NCBI RefSeq assembly: GCF_004770045.1
Contig: NZ_RQFO01000020.1
Location: forward strand, 1 to 64,000
Direction of reading: 5' to 3'
Length of the DNA stretch: 64,000 nt
Source: Leptospira montravelensis
GTDB lineage: Bacteria; Spirochaetota; Leptospiria; Leptospirales; Leptospiraceae
Program-made: the position numbers and the translations under genes
Shown: piece after piece, positions 17,235 through 27,597 of the stretch
How the letters are laid out: every line of letters starts with the position of its first letter
Numbering within the stretch: the stretch's first letter is position 1
The notes under the pieces: model-generated
Told to the model about the DNA's origin: nothing
The model's database searches: none
Seen by the model: the letters and a program-made list of their open reading frames with translations, nothing else

Positions 17235-20231
17235 CTTAGAATTTATAAAAAAGTTGGCTAACGAAGGAAAAATTTCAATCGCTGATACATAACTAAAACT
17301 CATACCAAAAATTACAGCTAATGACATTGGACGCCAGAATTCTGAGCCTTCACTAGAGCCGAATATTCCTGGAATCAATGCAAAGATAGTTGTCAAAGTG
17401 GTCATCCGCATTGCTCTTTTTCTATTGATTACCGCAATTCTCATTTTTTCTGGGAACGGAATATTGTCTTCATTCCTTATCGCATTTTCAATTATCATAA
17501 TAGAATTGTTAATTGATAAACCAGCTAAAAGAATAAAACCTATGTAAGTTGAAACATTATAAGTCTGGCCAAAAATAAATAGGAAGAAAGTTGTAGCAGA
17601 TATGTTAATAGGAACCATCAACATTATTGGGAAACTAATTTTTAAGGACTGGAATAAAATCGCTAGTGTTCCATATATCAATCCAATGGCAAATAGAATG
17701 AACCCAAACATTTCAATTTGATTTTTCCTAAGTTTTTTTACAGCATCTCCTAAGTCATAATAATAATTTTGAGGAAAAGTAAAAGCTTTCAACTTTGCCT
17801 CAGCTTTTTCTGCGTATTCTGATAAGCTGGTATCTTTAAAATTTGCTGTTATAGTAACCATTCTTCTTTTATTCTTTCGATTAATACGTGTATCTGCTTT
17901 TGTTCGCTTAATCTCTAATAAATCGATCAAAGAAACTTTCGAATCATTAACGGGTATCAAAGAATAAGTAAGGTCATCAACAGACTTTCTATCATCGGCT
18001 CGGAATCGTACGCGAATGTCAACTTCCCTATCCCGGTCAAAAATTTTCGTTGGGATTGAACCTTGTAAGGCAGTCCGCGCAAAATCCGAAATAAATTGAT
18101 TAGTTAATCCAGCTAAAGCTACTTTGTCTTGACGTAAATTTAACTGTAGCTCTTCTTTGCCTTCTCTGAATCGGAAAACGACTTGATCTGTTTCCTTAAG
18201 CTCTTTAATAGATTCGGCTATTTCTCTCGAAAGTTTTTTTAACTCTTCAAGATCGTCTCCAATAATGTCAATATCAAGTTCCTTATTGGAACCAAAAGCA
18301 TTTGCATCTATATAATAAACAAATACTCCTTTAATATCATCTGTAGTATTTCTTAACTGTGTTTTAATATCTTCAGGAGAATTCCCGTTAAGGTCTTTTT
18401 TTAGTTTAATTGATAAGTCTGCATGCCATTTTTCTACCTTTGTAGAAACCTTTTCTACAAATGGATTTTTCGAAATTAATTCTTCGATTAACTTAACACT
18501 TTTGCTAGTTGCTTCAAGATTTGTCCCTGTAGGCAATTCTACACTTCCCACAATTTCTCTACTTCCTGCAAAATCGATATACTCTTTCCGGACAAAAAAC
18601 ATAAAAACAAAACCGAAAAAAATAATTGTAACTAACACGATTATCTTCGGAGAAATTTGTTTAATACTCAAAGAAGAAAGGAATTCATACCTTTTTTTAA
18701 TGGATGCAATAAACTTCGAATAATCAATTCTTATCTTTACAAAATCTGCCTTAACAAAATTCCATTCGTTAGGAACAACACTACACAACATTGGAACAAA
18801 GATTAGCGATAAAAAGTAAGCAATTAAGATACAGGCAGTAATTGAAGTAGCCAGATCCAAGAAATTATTTTTGAAATCTGCAGAGGCGTATAATAATGGA
18901 ATAAAAACAATAATGTTAGTTAAGGAAGATGCTAATAATTCCTTCCAAAGTTCATCTATCGAAATAAAAATTGGGTCAACAATTCCTTTAGAAATATTTG
19001 AATTAATACGTTCAATAACAACAATTGAACTATCAATAAGAACCCCTACTCCTAGGGCAAGACCTGCTAACGTCATTATATTTAATGATTTTTGAAGTGA
19101 GTCAAGAATAACAAAGGACAAGACAACTGCAATTGGTATGGTAATAGAAATGATAATTGTATATCTAAGATCCTTTAAAAATAGAAATACGATAATACTG
19201 CAAGCTAAAGCTCCAACTAATCCAGACATTGAAACCGAGTCTAAAGCTGCAGATATATATTTAGATTGATTATAAGCTATATCGAAGGAAATATTAGGGT
19301 ATTCAAAATTTGAAACCTCTTGCTCAAGAAGTTTGCATACTTCTAAAATATTTGCACTACTATTTTTTTTTATCTGTATACTGACATTTTCGAATCCCTT
19401 TTCTCTACTTAAGTCGGACAAATCCCTTTCCCCGTCATAAATATCACTGACGTCCGTTATACGAACTACTTTCCGAGATTTCCCAACAACAAAATTTATA
19501 TTTCGTAAATCCTGTATGGACTCTATTCTATTTTTCAGCCTCAACTCGCTTTCAATCTCAGGCGAATTAATTAACTTCCCCAAATAAATATCACGATTAA
19601 TATTCCTGATTTCATCCATTACTTGGTTAGGTGTTAAGCCTGTTGATAACAATCTCCCTTTATCTACATCTACTCTTATTTCCCTATACCTTCCACCTAT
19701 TACTATAACTTCACCTACGCCCGGAACTCTCTCAAGTATCGTTTTCAGTTTTTTTTCAGAAATTTCCCGAAGTTCCTTAAGGCTTAATAGCTTAGAAGTT
19801 AATCTGATTGTAAATACAGGCTTATCTTCTGGATTAAATCTTACGACATAGGGTTCTTCTACTTCTCTCGGAAAATTATAACGTATTAATTCAACTTTTG
19901 ATTTTAATTCGACTGATTTGTACTTTAGTGGCTCCTGCGAATTGAAAAAAATAGTAATTTTAGATTCACCTTCTTCAGAACTAGATAAAATTTTTTCGAC
20001 ACCACCAACTCCGATAATTTGTTTCTCAATTGGTTTTGTAATTAGTTCTTCAATTCTGCTCGGGGAATTACCTGGATAACGAGTAATAATCGAAAGAATA
20101 TTAGATTCTTTTTTAGGCATCAACTCATACTTCAAATTTCGAAAAGAAGCAATTCCAAAGCCGACAGCCGCAACAACAAACATCGTTACAGTTATTTTTC
20201 TTTTAACTATTGTTACGAGAAGGTTATCCAA
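17196..20231 (-). CDS. RND-family efflux permease, second of a pair
   Basis: A 1011-residue inner-membrane transporter with the full RND plan: TM1, a large periplasmic loop (PGNSPSRIEELITKPIE, VPGVGEVIVIGG), TM2-6, a second loop and TM7-12. TM4 reads GVGVLIDSSIVVIERI, where AcrB has two adjacent Asp; here one Asp is followed by Ser. TM10 reads LLAGLSINNSIMIIEN, with Asn where AcrB has the proton-relay Lys. These variants are common in spirochaete and Bacteroidetes RND pumps but make the substrate class (drug or metal) undecidable by eye. The start is TTG, directly after the TAG stop of the upstream permease, so translation is probably coupled. Its 3' end overlaps the adaptor gene antisense. 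Confidence 0.9.
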   Translation of the reverse strand: MDNLLVTIVKRKITVTMFVVAAVGFGIASFRNLKYELMPKKESNILSIITRYPGNSPSRIEELITKPIEKQIIGVGGVEKILSSSEEGESKITIFFNSQEPLKYKSVELKSKVELIRYNFPREVEEPYVVRFNPEDKPVFTIRLTSKLLSLKELREISEKKLKTILERVPGVGEVIVIGGRYREIRVDVDKGRLLSTGLTPNQVMDEIRNINRDIYLGKLINSPEIESELRLKNRIESIQDLRNINFVVGKSRKVVRITDVSDIYDGERDLSDLSREKGFENVSIQIKKNSSANILEVCKLLEQEVSNFEYPNISFDIAYNQSKYISAALDSVSMSGLVGALACSIIVFLFLKDLRYTIIISITIPIAVVLSFVILDSLQKSLNIMTLAGLALGVGVLIDSSIVVIERINSNISKGIVDPIFISIDELWKELLASSLTNIIVFIPLLYASADFKNNFLDLATSITACILIAYFLSLIFVPMLCSVVPNEWNFVKADFVKIRIDYSKFIASIKKRYEFLSSLSIKQISPKIIVLVTIIFFGFVFMFFVRKEYIDFAGSREIVGSVELPTGTNLEATSKSVKLIEELISKNPFVEKVSTKVEKWHADLSIKLKKDLNGNSPEDIKTQLRNTTDDIKGVFVYYIDANAFGSNKELDIDIIGDDLEELKKLSREIAESIKELKETDQVVFRFREGKEELQLNLRQDKVALAGLTNQFISDFARTALQGSIPTKIFDRDREVDIRVRFRADDRKSVDDLTYSLIPVNDSKVSLIDLLEIKRTKADTRINRKNKRRMVTITANFKDTSLSEYAEKAEAKLKAFTFPQNYYYDLGDAVKKLRKNQIEMFGFILFAIGLIYGTLAILFQSLKISFPIMLMVPINISATTFFLFIFGQTYNVSTYIGFILLAGLSINNSIMIIENAIRNEDNIPFPEKMRIAVINRKRAMRMTTLTTIFALIPGIFGSSEGSEFWRPMSLAVIFGMSFSYVSAIEIFPSLANFFINSKLLVPRLAIRKSV

Positions 20232-23200
20232 CTATTTTTCCATTAATCCTTTTTCAATCATAACCTTACTTATAATAGGTATAAAAAATAAACTGATAAC
20301 AGTTGAAAATATGAGACCTCCAAAAATTGATGCCGCAAGGGATCGTTGCGATGTGGAGCCACTAATAGAAAACAACAGAGGCAAAAGTCCAAGTATTGAG
20401 GTTAGTGTTGTCGTAAGTATGGGGATTAAACGATCTTTTGCACCTTCAATAATTAATTTTTCGGTATTTTTATATTTTGCTTTTTCATCTCTATAAAACT
20501 CAACAATTAGAATTGCATTGTTTACAACGATTCCAGCCAACAAAATGGAACCAAGTAAAGACATCATATTTATAGATTCGTTAAAGATGAATAGAGAGCC
20601 AACAACACCAAATGCCGCAAGAAAAATTGAAAATATGATGAGCAATGGAAGTAAAAAACTCTCCATTGCAGCAGCAAGAGTCATGTAGACTAAAATGATC
20701 GAAAAAAACAATGCAATACCTAGTCCATTAACTGCTACATCTAAAATCTTCTTATTTTCACCAAAAGAAATTGAGGTCCCGTTTTCATTCAAGTTACCTA
20801 CTCCAACAATGTTTCCAACCTGGTTATAAACACTAGAAATACTCTGGTCTTCAATTTCCATGGCCAAATATCCAATTCTTTTACCGTTCTGACGATTCAG
20901 AATACGGCTAGATTTTCTGGACTCAATAAAGGCAAAGTCTTTCAATGGAACGAATTTGTTCTCATCAACTTCAAAATTGATATCTCTTATCTTGTCGACA
21001 CCAGTTCTACCTTCTTGCCCGGACCGTATTAGGATTGGAATTTCTTCATCTTTAACTTTATAAAATATAGTTTCATCACCTTTAACTATAGTTTTTAGTG
21101 AGTCACCAACGTCAGAACTTCTGAGCCCAAAGGAAGCTAATCTATTTCTATCAAAAGTGATTCTAACTTCATTCAATTCTTGATCGAAAGAAGTCTGTAT
21201 GTCTTTTGATTTAAAAGTATCCTTTAGTTTGTTTTTTAGTTTTAGGATTTCAGAATTGATATCTACATAATTTCCGCCAGTAACAACAATGGAGACTTGT
21301 TCAAATGAAAATGGTAATACTTCAGATAAAATGTCTGATGATGAAATAATCTTTATCTTTTGCATTTCGTCATCCATCTCTTTCAGTTTTTCGATGAATT
21401 TGTCTTTCTTTGAAAAGCTACTAAATCTGAAGAAAATTTCTGCCCGGTTTATCCCAAACTCCGAAGTTGGGAATAATGTTAGTTCCTTTTCTTCAAACCC
21501 TAGCTTTGAGAGCATGTCTACGTTTTCATCTACGAGTGTAGCCATTTTTTCAATGTTCAAAACAACTTCAGAAGTTTTCTTTATGCGTGTACCATTTGGT
21601 AAAGTGAGTTTGATGTTAAGATCCAAACGCTGAACTTTTGGCATAAGATTTACAGCGATTAAGGAAGCAAGAATTGCAGCAAACAAAAGTGAGCCGAAAG
21701 CAACCATTAATACAAATTTTGGTTTCTCTAAAAATTTTTTTAAGAAAAAGACATAAGTTGATTCAATTTTAATAATCAAATTCTTGCTAATGTTCACCAA
21801 ATAATCGTTACTCTTAAATTTTGATGAGATCATTTTGTTAAAAAAAGGAAGGAACACTAAGGAAACCATTAGAGATGAGGCCAAACAAATACAAACGCTG
21901 AGTGCAAAATCTTTAAAGATTATCCCTTCTAACCCATTCAAGTAAAAATTGGGAAGAAAAACTACAATTGAAGTTAAATTCGAAATCACTAATGCAAAAG
22001 CAATTTTAGAAGCCCCGATTTCGATTGCCAAATGTTCATCTTTAGCATTCTTTTTTTCTTTGTGAATAGATTCTAAAACAACGATTGATGAATCGACCAT
22101 TAAACCAACGCCAACAGCAAGACCACCCAAAGACATCAAATTCAATGACTGTCCAATAAAGTGCATACAAATAAAAGAAACGAGGATTGATGTTGGGACT
22201 GAAAAAGTTATTAAAATTGCCTCTACCCAAGACCCGGTAAAAATTGTAAGTATAATGAAGCAAATTACAATGGATAATACTATCGAACTTCCTACATCAT
22301 TCACTGAAGATAAAATTAAATCTGACCTGTCTTCAACGATTTCTAATTCTAAAATATCAGAGAACCGATCATTTAACTCACCCACAACTCCTTCAATATT
22401 TCTTGCTACCTCAACAGTGTTTTTCCCTGATTCTTTCCGAATATCCACTAATATGCATTCTGAAAAGTTTCTACGGCAAATGCTTGTTTGGTCCTTGAAA
22501 GAGTCCTTAACGTTTGCTACGCTATTAAGATAAACTGGAGCTCCACCTTCAGATGTTTTTAAAATAAGATTTTCTATTTCGCCAACGTTTGAGAAAGCAC
22601 CCATTGTCCGAACAGTAACTTCATCTTCGCCTCTAATAATATTTCCTGATGGAATATTTTCATTGTTCGAAGCAATTTGTCTTTGAATCTCATTCGGAGT
22701 GATTGAATAAGATTTCATACGATTTGCATCTAGTTCAACTAATATCCGTTTTTCTAATCCGCCAGATAGGGTGATGGTTGCAACACCGTCGGTTTTTTCA
22801 AAGATAGGAATCAGATTTTTTTTGATAAAATTACGGAGACTTTTGAAGTCACTAGATTTGGAAAAAGCTGCGATTCGAACGATAGGTTTATCATTTGGAT
22901 CAAATTTTAAAACAATTGGTTTTTTTACATCAATTGGCAAGGAGCCTTTCACTAAGTCCAATTTTTCTCGAATTAACACCGTTGCCAAATCAACATCTGT
23001 ACCCCAACGGAACCGCACTTTAACGATGGACATCCCTTCTAAAGTTTCGGAAAAAGTTTCATCCACGCCTTCTGCAGAAGCAACTACCTCCTCAATCGGC
23101 TTTGAAACTAGAAGTTCCATTTCCTCAATAGAAGCATTAGGATATGTAGTTAAAATGGTAATAGTTGGAATCGTAATATTAGGAAATAACTCAATTTTTA

Positions 23201-23288
23201 ATTTGGAAAAACTTATGGCGCCAATCCCAAGTATAAAAACCAGGCAAACAGTGGTCGTTACGGTTTTGCGAAGAAAGTACTTTACCAT
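20232..23288 (-). CDS. RND-family efflux permease, first of a pair
   Basis: A 1018-residue RND transporter with twelve predicted membrane segments and two large periplasmic loops. Diagnostic stretches are TYPNASIEEMELLVSKPIEE after TM1, LGGLAVGVGLMVDSSIVVLE in TM4 and LAGIVVNNAILIVEFYRD in TM10. As in its neighbour, TM4 has Asp-Ser instead of Asp-Asp and TM10 has Asn-Asn instead of a Lys. The ATG overlaps the TAA of the upstream Ig-like lipoprotein gene by one base, and the stop abuts the TTG of the second permease. Two adjacent, similar-length permeases suggest a heteromeric pump like MdtBC, working with the convergent adaptor and TolC genes; the pairing is inferred. Confidence 0.9.
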   Translation of the reverse strand: MVKYFLRKTVTTTVCLVFILGIGAISFSKLKIELFPNITIPTITILTTYPNASIEEMELLVSKPIEEVVASAEGVDETFSETLEGMSIVKVRFRWGTDVDLATVLIREKLDLVKGSLPIDVKKPIVLKFDPNDKPIVRIAAFSKSSDFKSLRNFIKKNLIPIFEKTDGVATITLSGGLEKRILVELDANRMKSYSITPNEIQRQIASNNENIPSGNIIRGEDEVTVRTMGAFSNVGEIENLILKTSEGGAPVYLNSVANVKDSFKDQTSICRRNFSECILVDIRKESGKNTVEVARNIEGVVGELNDRFSDILELEIVEDRSDLILSSVNDVGSSIVLSIVICFIILTIFTGSWVEAILITFSVPTSILVSFICMHFIGQSLNLMSLGGLAVGVGLMVDSSIVVLESIHKEKKNAKDEHLAIEIGASKIAFALVISNLTSIVVFLPNFYLNGLEGIIFKDFALSVCICLASSLMVSLVFLPFFNKMISSKFKSNDYLVNISKNLIIKIESTYVFFLKKFLEKPKFVLMVAFGSLLFAAILASLIAVNLMPKVQRLDLNIKLTLPNGTRIKKTSEVVLNIEKMATLVDENVDMLSKLGFEEKELTLFPTSEFGINRAEIFFRFSSFSKKDKFIEKLKEMDDEMQKIKIISSSDILSEVLPFSFEQVSIVVTGGNYVDINSEILKLKNKLKDTFKSKDIQTSFDQELNEVRITFDRNRLASFGLRSSDVGDSLKTIVKGDETIFYKVKDEEIPILIRSGQEGRTGVDKIRDINFEVDENKFVPLKDFAFIESRKSSRILNRQNGKRIGYLAMEIEDQSISSVYNQVGNIVGVGNLNENGTSISFGENKKILDVAVNGLGIALFFSIILVYMTLAAAMESFLLPLLIIFSIFLAAFGVVGSLFIFNESINMMSLLGSILLAGIVVNNAILIVEFYRDEKAKYKNTEKLIIEGAKDRLIPILTTTLTSILGLLPLLFSISGSTSQRSLAASIFGGLIFSTVISLFFIPIISKVMIEKGLMEK

Positions 23289-24841
23289 TATTGAGGGAAT
23301 CTAATCAATACGGTTCGATCTGAATCCATTATATTTCCAAAGTTATCTTTGATGCCAGTACTCCCACCTCTTACGGTTATGGAATATGTCGAACCTTTGT
23401 CTAAACATTTTGCTACAGTGCCAAACACAGTGATACTAGGAGCCAACGGAGCTGGAGTTGCATTAATTGGATTATCAAAATACTCTTGGCAAGCCCCTAT
23501 TGCTTGTCCAAATTCCCGACTTACAGTGAGACGTAACGAAGTCAATAAGATCTGACTGTTCACTGGTAAAGAGAGATTACAAGTGCCTAAATTTTCACCA
23601 TAACAAAATCTAAAGTATAAATTCTGATCACATTCATTTGATAATGTAGGACAAGTTGTCAGTTGTGGTGTTGTAACATTGATTCGATCCTCATAAAGTT
23701 TATTTGCGAATGCTGGATCAGAATAGATACCCATAAGAAATATTTTTTGTGTTGAATCACCGAATGTATTAATATTAAAATTATATGATTTCCTGAGTCG
23801 ATTATTCTGAAAATCGACAACGCCATCACTGACAGTTAAATTATAAATTGTTACTGGATCCAGAGGTTCCAAAAACCGAACCTCAAAATTTGTTGGAGAT
23901 ATTTGAATTAGATTATAATTCTTAGAAGGTGTGATCCTAATAGCGCCAGCCAATGGAATTGGTTGAACAGGTTCGTTAAATACTAAAGTAAAAACATCAT
24001 TTCGATTGAAGCCGTCTATCACAGTTATTTCGTCAGCGATGAAATTTGGAACGGAAGGAGTCGAAATAGAAACTAAATCGGGTGACACTAAGTCATCTCC
24101 AACTGTGAAAACGACGTTTTGTGCAGTCGCTAGGTCATTCCCATTTTTATCACGTGCAGTATTCGCAACATTCAGTGAATACACAGTTCCAAAATTTAAA
24201 GGATATTTGGGAATAAATTGAAATGATTGGTCATTATCGGAAATCACTGTATTTGGAATATCGAACTCTACAGAAGGACTTAGTGAAACTGCACCAAACA
24301 CTGATAACTTGTCCATTGGTTTATCAAACTTAATTGTGATTAATGAATTGGGAGATACTCCAACATCCCCATTTGCAGGAATAGTTTGGGTCACTTTTGG
24401 TTTATTTAAGTCAATTGAGTAACTGAACCTAGATCGATAGTCATCAAGTAAATTCACCCCACCTACAGATTCCGCTTTTGCTTTTCCAACACTAAAAATA
24501 TACATACCCGGATCTGATAGTTTATCGTTGGGAGAAAATACCATTAGATTTCCAAGCCATGAAAAAGTTCCACCGACAGCCGAACCATCACGAATTAAAC
24601 TAAAAGCAGACTGGGTGAATTCCTTGTTCATCGCTTCAGAGAATAAAATTGTAATTTTTGTATCAGGCGAAATACCAACTGAACCATCTGCTGGATCCGC
24701 TAAAAGAATCTTTGGCGGATTGGACGCAGGTAAAAGTGATGCAGTCGGTAAAAAATCGAGAGGCCCCTCCGCATTATCTAATAATTGACTACAAGATAGA
24801 CTAAAAACAAATATAGAAACAAAAAAGAGTTTAGTTACCAT
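23288..24841 (-). CDS. Lipoprotein with Big_5 (SbsA-like) Ig-like domains
   Basis: I prefer the ATG at 24841 (517 residues): it is preceded by GGAG and gives a compact lipoprotein signal, MVTKLFFVSIFVFSLSC. A longer frame extends to 24880 inside the upstream gene. At least three Ig-like units of the Big_5/SbsA type follow, each opening with a pattern like PADGSVGISPDTKITILFSE, IPANGDVGVSPNSLITIKFD or FNEPVQPIPL. The C-terminal third is Cys-containing (TTCPTLSNECDQNLYFRFC, LGTCNL, IGACQEYF), perhaps disulphide-bonded. Predicted surface or periplasmic lipoprotein. It overlaps the next gene by 1 bp and the previous one by 11 bp, tying it to the RND operon. A sibling of the following entry. Confidence 0.8.
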   Translation of the reverse strand: MVTKLFFVSIFVFSLSCSQLLDNAEGPLDFLPTASLLPASNPPKILLADPADGSVGISPDTKITILFSEAMNKEFTQSAFSLIRDGSAVGGTFSWLGNLMVFSPNDKLSDPGMYIFSVGKAKAESVGGVNLLDDYRSRFSYSIDLNKPKVTQTIPANGDVGVSPNSLITIKFDKPMDKLSVFGAVSLSPSVEFDIPNTVISDNDQSFQFIPKYPLNFGTVYSLNVANTARDKNGNDLATAQNVVFTVGDDLVSPDLVSISTPSVPNFIADEITVIDGFNRNDVFTLVFNEPVQPIPLAGAIRITPSKNYNLIQISPTNFEVRFLEPLDPVTIYNLTVSDGVVDFQNNRLRKSYNFNINTFGDSTQKIFLMGIYSDPAFANKLYEDRINVTTPQLTTCPTLSNECDQNLYFRFCYGENLGTCNLSLPVNSQILLTSLRLTVSREFGQAIGACQEYFDNPINATPAPLAPSITVFGTVAKCLDKGSTYSITVRGGSTGIKDNFGNIMDSDRTVLIRFPQ

Positions 24842-26396
24842 AAAAAACAAACTCCAAATCATTCGAGAGGCTATTTTCATTTATATCGTGAAGACCACTG
24901 GTTCCTCCAGCGACTTTAAATACATATCTTGCTAAGTTTCCGGAAATGCCGCCTAATCTAACTTTAACTCTTTGTGGATTTGCGCTCGGTAAATAATCAA
25001 CACTTTGAATAAAAATACTAGAAGTTACAGGACCACCAGAGAGATAATTAACGCTAATAGCATCAAATAAATTATTATCACCAGTCAATTTTAACCTTGC
25101 ACTTCCTGCAGTTTGGAAAAGCAATTCTATCTCATATTGCTCTGGGCAAGTATATCTTGGCCTAAACTCGTAAGCAATGTATGGATCTATTGGGAAATTT
25201 ATTGTTTGGTCAATTGGTGTTACAATCAAGTTGCAAGCTGGAGATGCAGTAAAAGATTTTCCTAAAATTTGGACCGGCGAAATATTTACACTGGTCGTAG
25301 GTTCGTCGACCAAAAAATCAATAGTATAAGATTGATTCATCCCTACACCACTAGCACTAGTAAAATCACGACCTATTGATAAACGATATTGTTGTCCCGT
25401 GGTCAATGGAGAAGAAGGTATAAATCTTAAAAGTTGATTACCTGTCCATTCGAAATGTCCATTAATACCTGGTGAAAATTTTATTTCCCCATTTATGTTT
25501 TTTATGGTCATAGGTGTGGAAAAATTAAACGTAAAATTATCAAACTTCGAAGCACCAGTAAAAGTGTTAATAAATGGATCAGGATTTATAGTCCCCCAAG
25601 CAGGGCTTACTGTAACATCTGCGATGACTGTTGGTATTTCAAGTGTCGTTGCTGTGGAAAAAGCAATTAGGTATTCTTTATCGAGAGGAATGCCCAATGC
25701 ACTTTTTGCGTTTACATTAACTCGCAATCGATAAGTTGCACCTAAATTCAAAGGTGATTTTAGCCTCAATGTCAATTCGCGAAAGCTTGAATCCCAAATC
25801 GGAGTGAATAAGGCACTTGCTCCCTCAATAGTAACTGCATTATTTGTGGTAACCGGATCCATTGGTTGTGAGAATTTTACCAATAGATCTGACCCTACAG
25901 GCCAACCCAATTGTAGCTCTCCGCTAAGTGGTGGGTTTGTTGCAACTACTGTCGGGGCTCCTCCAACACCTATTGTATAAAAACTAGAAATAAAGTTTTT
26001 TGCCATTCTATTTCCGTCTTTATCTTTTGTGCTGCTTGCGTTTAAGTTAATTTCATATTTCTTTCCTTGAGTTAAGCCCGCAGAAAAATTCAATATCAAT
26101 CGACTGTCAAAAACCCAAGATGGATTGAAAGAAGTATTGCCACCTGGTGCTGATATGCTAATCGCCGATTCAACCAACGAACGATCCATTGGTTTCGAAA
26201 AATCTATAATGATAGGAGAGTCAATTGGAACTTGGGTGGCTTCTGAAGAAGGATTAACAAAAAGTATCTTAGGATAAACAAAACCGTCCTCAATTCTTGC
26301 TCCCAGTAAACCTAATATATCTCCTTCATTTGGGATTTTACTACATCCCAAAAAAAGGAGAACAAAGCTGAAAACAAAAATGATTGTTGTTTTCAT
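24831..26396 (-). CDS. Lipoprotein with Big_5 (SbsA-like) Ig-like domains
   Basis: A 521-residue protein; the signal MKTTIIFVFSFVLLFLGC ends at Cys18. Three Ig-like Big_5 repeats are visible: NPSSEATQVPIDSPIIIDFS, NPPLSGELQLGWPVGSDLLV with KFSQPMDPVTT, and a third around NFSTPMTIKNINGEIKFSPG. The C-terminal portion (about 380-521) has a paired-Cys region and VSGLxxN-like beta strands, as in its downstream sibling. Such lipoproteins are typically exposed on, or tethered beneath, the leptospiral outer membrane. The ATG overlaps the stop of the upstream TPR gene (TAATG). Retention of both siblings inside an efflux operon suggests that they assist assembly or interact with what is exported, which is inference. 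Confidence 0.8.
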   Translation of the reverse strand: MKTTIIFVFSFVLLFLGCSKIPNEGDILGLLGARIEDGFVYPKILFVNPSSEATQVPIDSPIIIDFSKPMDRSLVESAISISAPGGNTSFNPSWVFDSRLILNFSAGLTQGKKYEINLNASSTKDKDGNRMAKNFISSFYTIGVGGAPTVVATNPPLSGELQLGWPVGSDLLVKFSQPMDPVTTNNAVTIEGASALFTPIWDSSFRELTLRLKSPLNLGATYRLRVNVNAKSALGIPLDKEYLIAFSTATTLEIPTVIADVTVSPAWGTINPDPFINTFTGASKFDNFTFNFSTPMTIKNINGEIKFSPGINGHFEWTGNQLLRFIPSSPLTTGQQYRLSIGRDFTSASGVGMNQSYTIDFLVDEPTTSVNISPVQILGKSFTASPACNLIVTPIDQTINFPIDPYIAYEFRPRYTCPEQYEIELLFQTAGSARLKLTGDNNLFDAISVNYLSGGPVTSSIFIQSVDYLPSANPQRVKVRLGGISGNLARYVFKVAGGTSGLHDINENSLSNDLEFVFYGN

Positions 26397-26989
26397 TATT
26401 TTCTTTTTGCTTTTTTCGTTAATTCGGGAGTTGGTTCATTTGACTCCGCTACATTACTTAAACCAGCGTTACGATATATCTCGTTAAGATCTCTTTTAAT
26501 TTTGTCAGATCTTTTTGCGATTTCAATCCCATGAGAATATTGAATCAAGGCATCTTTCACATTTCCTTCTTGCTCAAACAACTTTCCAAGGTAATAATGT
26601 GCGTCTATTTGATTATCATCTAACTGTATAGCTTGTGATAATTTTTGTTTAGCATCATCTCGTTTGGATGAATCCAACATATATATTTTCCCAAGCCAGG
26701 TAAGAGAAGATGCGTTACCAGGGAAGTCATCGAGTATGTCTTGAAATGTTTCAGTTGCATTCTCGTGTTTTCCAAGATAATATTCTGTTTTCCCTTTCAT
26801 TAACCTGGCGGAAACAAAACTGCTATCAGCTTTTACAGCATTTGAAAATTCTACTAATGCCTTTTCCAAACTCTTCTTTGCATAAAAATCAACGCCTTTT
26901 GCATATGAAGAAACTGCATCCTCGCGGTTTTTGCAGTTTAACACCAAAAACAATAAAGCAAAAAGTAACAGATATTTTTTATTACTCAT
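26396..26989 (-). CDS. TPR-repeat lipoprotein
   Basis: A 197-residue protein with a lipoprotein signal (LLFALLFLVLNCKNRED, Cys at about residue 19) and about four tetratricopeptide repeats: KSLEKALVEFSNAVKADSSF, GKHENATETFQDILDDFPGN, RDDAKQKLSQAIQLDDNQ and GNVKDALIQYSHGIEIAKRS. A basic tail (ELTKKAKRK) ends it. TPR lipoproteins scaffold envelope complexes, so it may organise the pump or the Ig-like lipoproteins. Start and stop codons overlap both neighbours by one base, showing a tightly translated operon. Confidence 0.8.
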   Translation of the reverse strand: MSNKKYLLLFALLFLVLNCKNREDAVSSYAKGVDFYAKKSLEKALVEFSNAVKADSSFVSARLMKGKTEYYLGKHENATETFQDILDDFPGNASSLTWLGKIYMLDSSKRDDAKQKLSQAIQLDDNQIDAHYYLGKLFEQEGNVKDALIQYSHGIEIAKRSDKIKRDLNEIYRNAGLSNVAESNEPTPELTKKAKRK

Positions 26990-27597
26990 CAGGGAATTAT
27001 TGTGACCTTATTTCTTTCTTTAATTTTAGCTAAAATAACCTTTGCTTCTTCTGCTCTATTTTTTGCAGATAACTCTAGCTTTCTCCAATAAATAAATTCT
27101 TTCAGAACTAATTTCTCGGACTCAGAGAGGTTTTCTTTTTTTAAAATTCCTGCTTCCTTCAATTTTGCGACTATTTCAGTTTCGTTTGCAACTTCATCTG
27201 AAACTTTTAACCCACCAGTTTTCTCAAATATATAAAAATCTAATATACCTTTTACTAAATAAGGCTTTATATATTCTTTAAAAGACTGACTGGAAAAATC
27301 AATATCAGCAATAGCTTCCGATAATAAAATAGACTCATTGATATAATTTTCAAGATAGAGCCTTGCTTCCTCTGGATTAAAAAGAGGGGGTTTTTTTTCA
27401 AAATAAAGACGCAAGTGTCGAACATACTCTTTATATGCTTCCTTTGAAAACTTTTTATCTCCTATCAAAAACAAAGCTGGTTCACCAATTCTTTCATCAA
27501 GAATGTGCTCGGCAACACCTTGTATATTCTTGCTGCCTTTACAAGAATATACAGCCATCAAAAACAAAAGAAGAGATAAAAAAATTCTTAATTTCAT
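26989..27597 (-). CDS. Lipoprotein resembling the SurA/PpiD chaperone N-terminal region
   Basis: A 202-residue protein with signal MKLRIFLSLLLFLMAVYSC (Cys19). The mature part is almost all helix: GDKKFSKEAYKEYVRHLRLY, then NPEEARLYLENYINESILLS and a long charged C-terminal helix. The order 'small beta segment, then helices with LENxINExLL' is what the SurA_N / parvulin-type chaperone domain looks like, but no PPIase (rotamase) domain is present. The family assignment is therefore tentative. It overlaps the upstream TPR gene by four bases (ATGA) and the downstream one by 1 bp. A role in escorting envelope proteins of this cluster is inferred. Confidence 0.6.
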   Translation of the reverse strand: MKLRIFLSLLLFLMAVYSCKGSKNIQGVAEHILDERIGEPALFLIGDKKFSKEAYKEYVRHLRLYFEKKPPLFNPEEARLYLENYINESILLSEAIADIDFSSQSFKEYIKPYLVKGILDFYIFEKTGGLKVSDEVANETEIVAKLKEAGILKKENLSESEKLVLKEFIYWRKLELSAKNRAEEAKVILAKIKERNKVTIIP

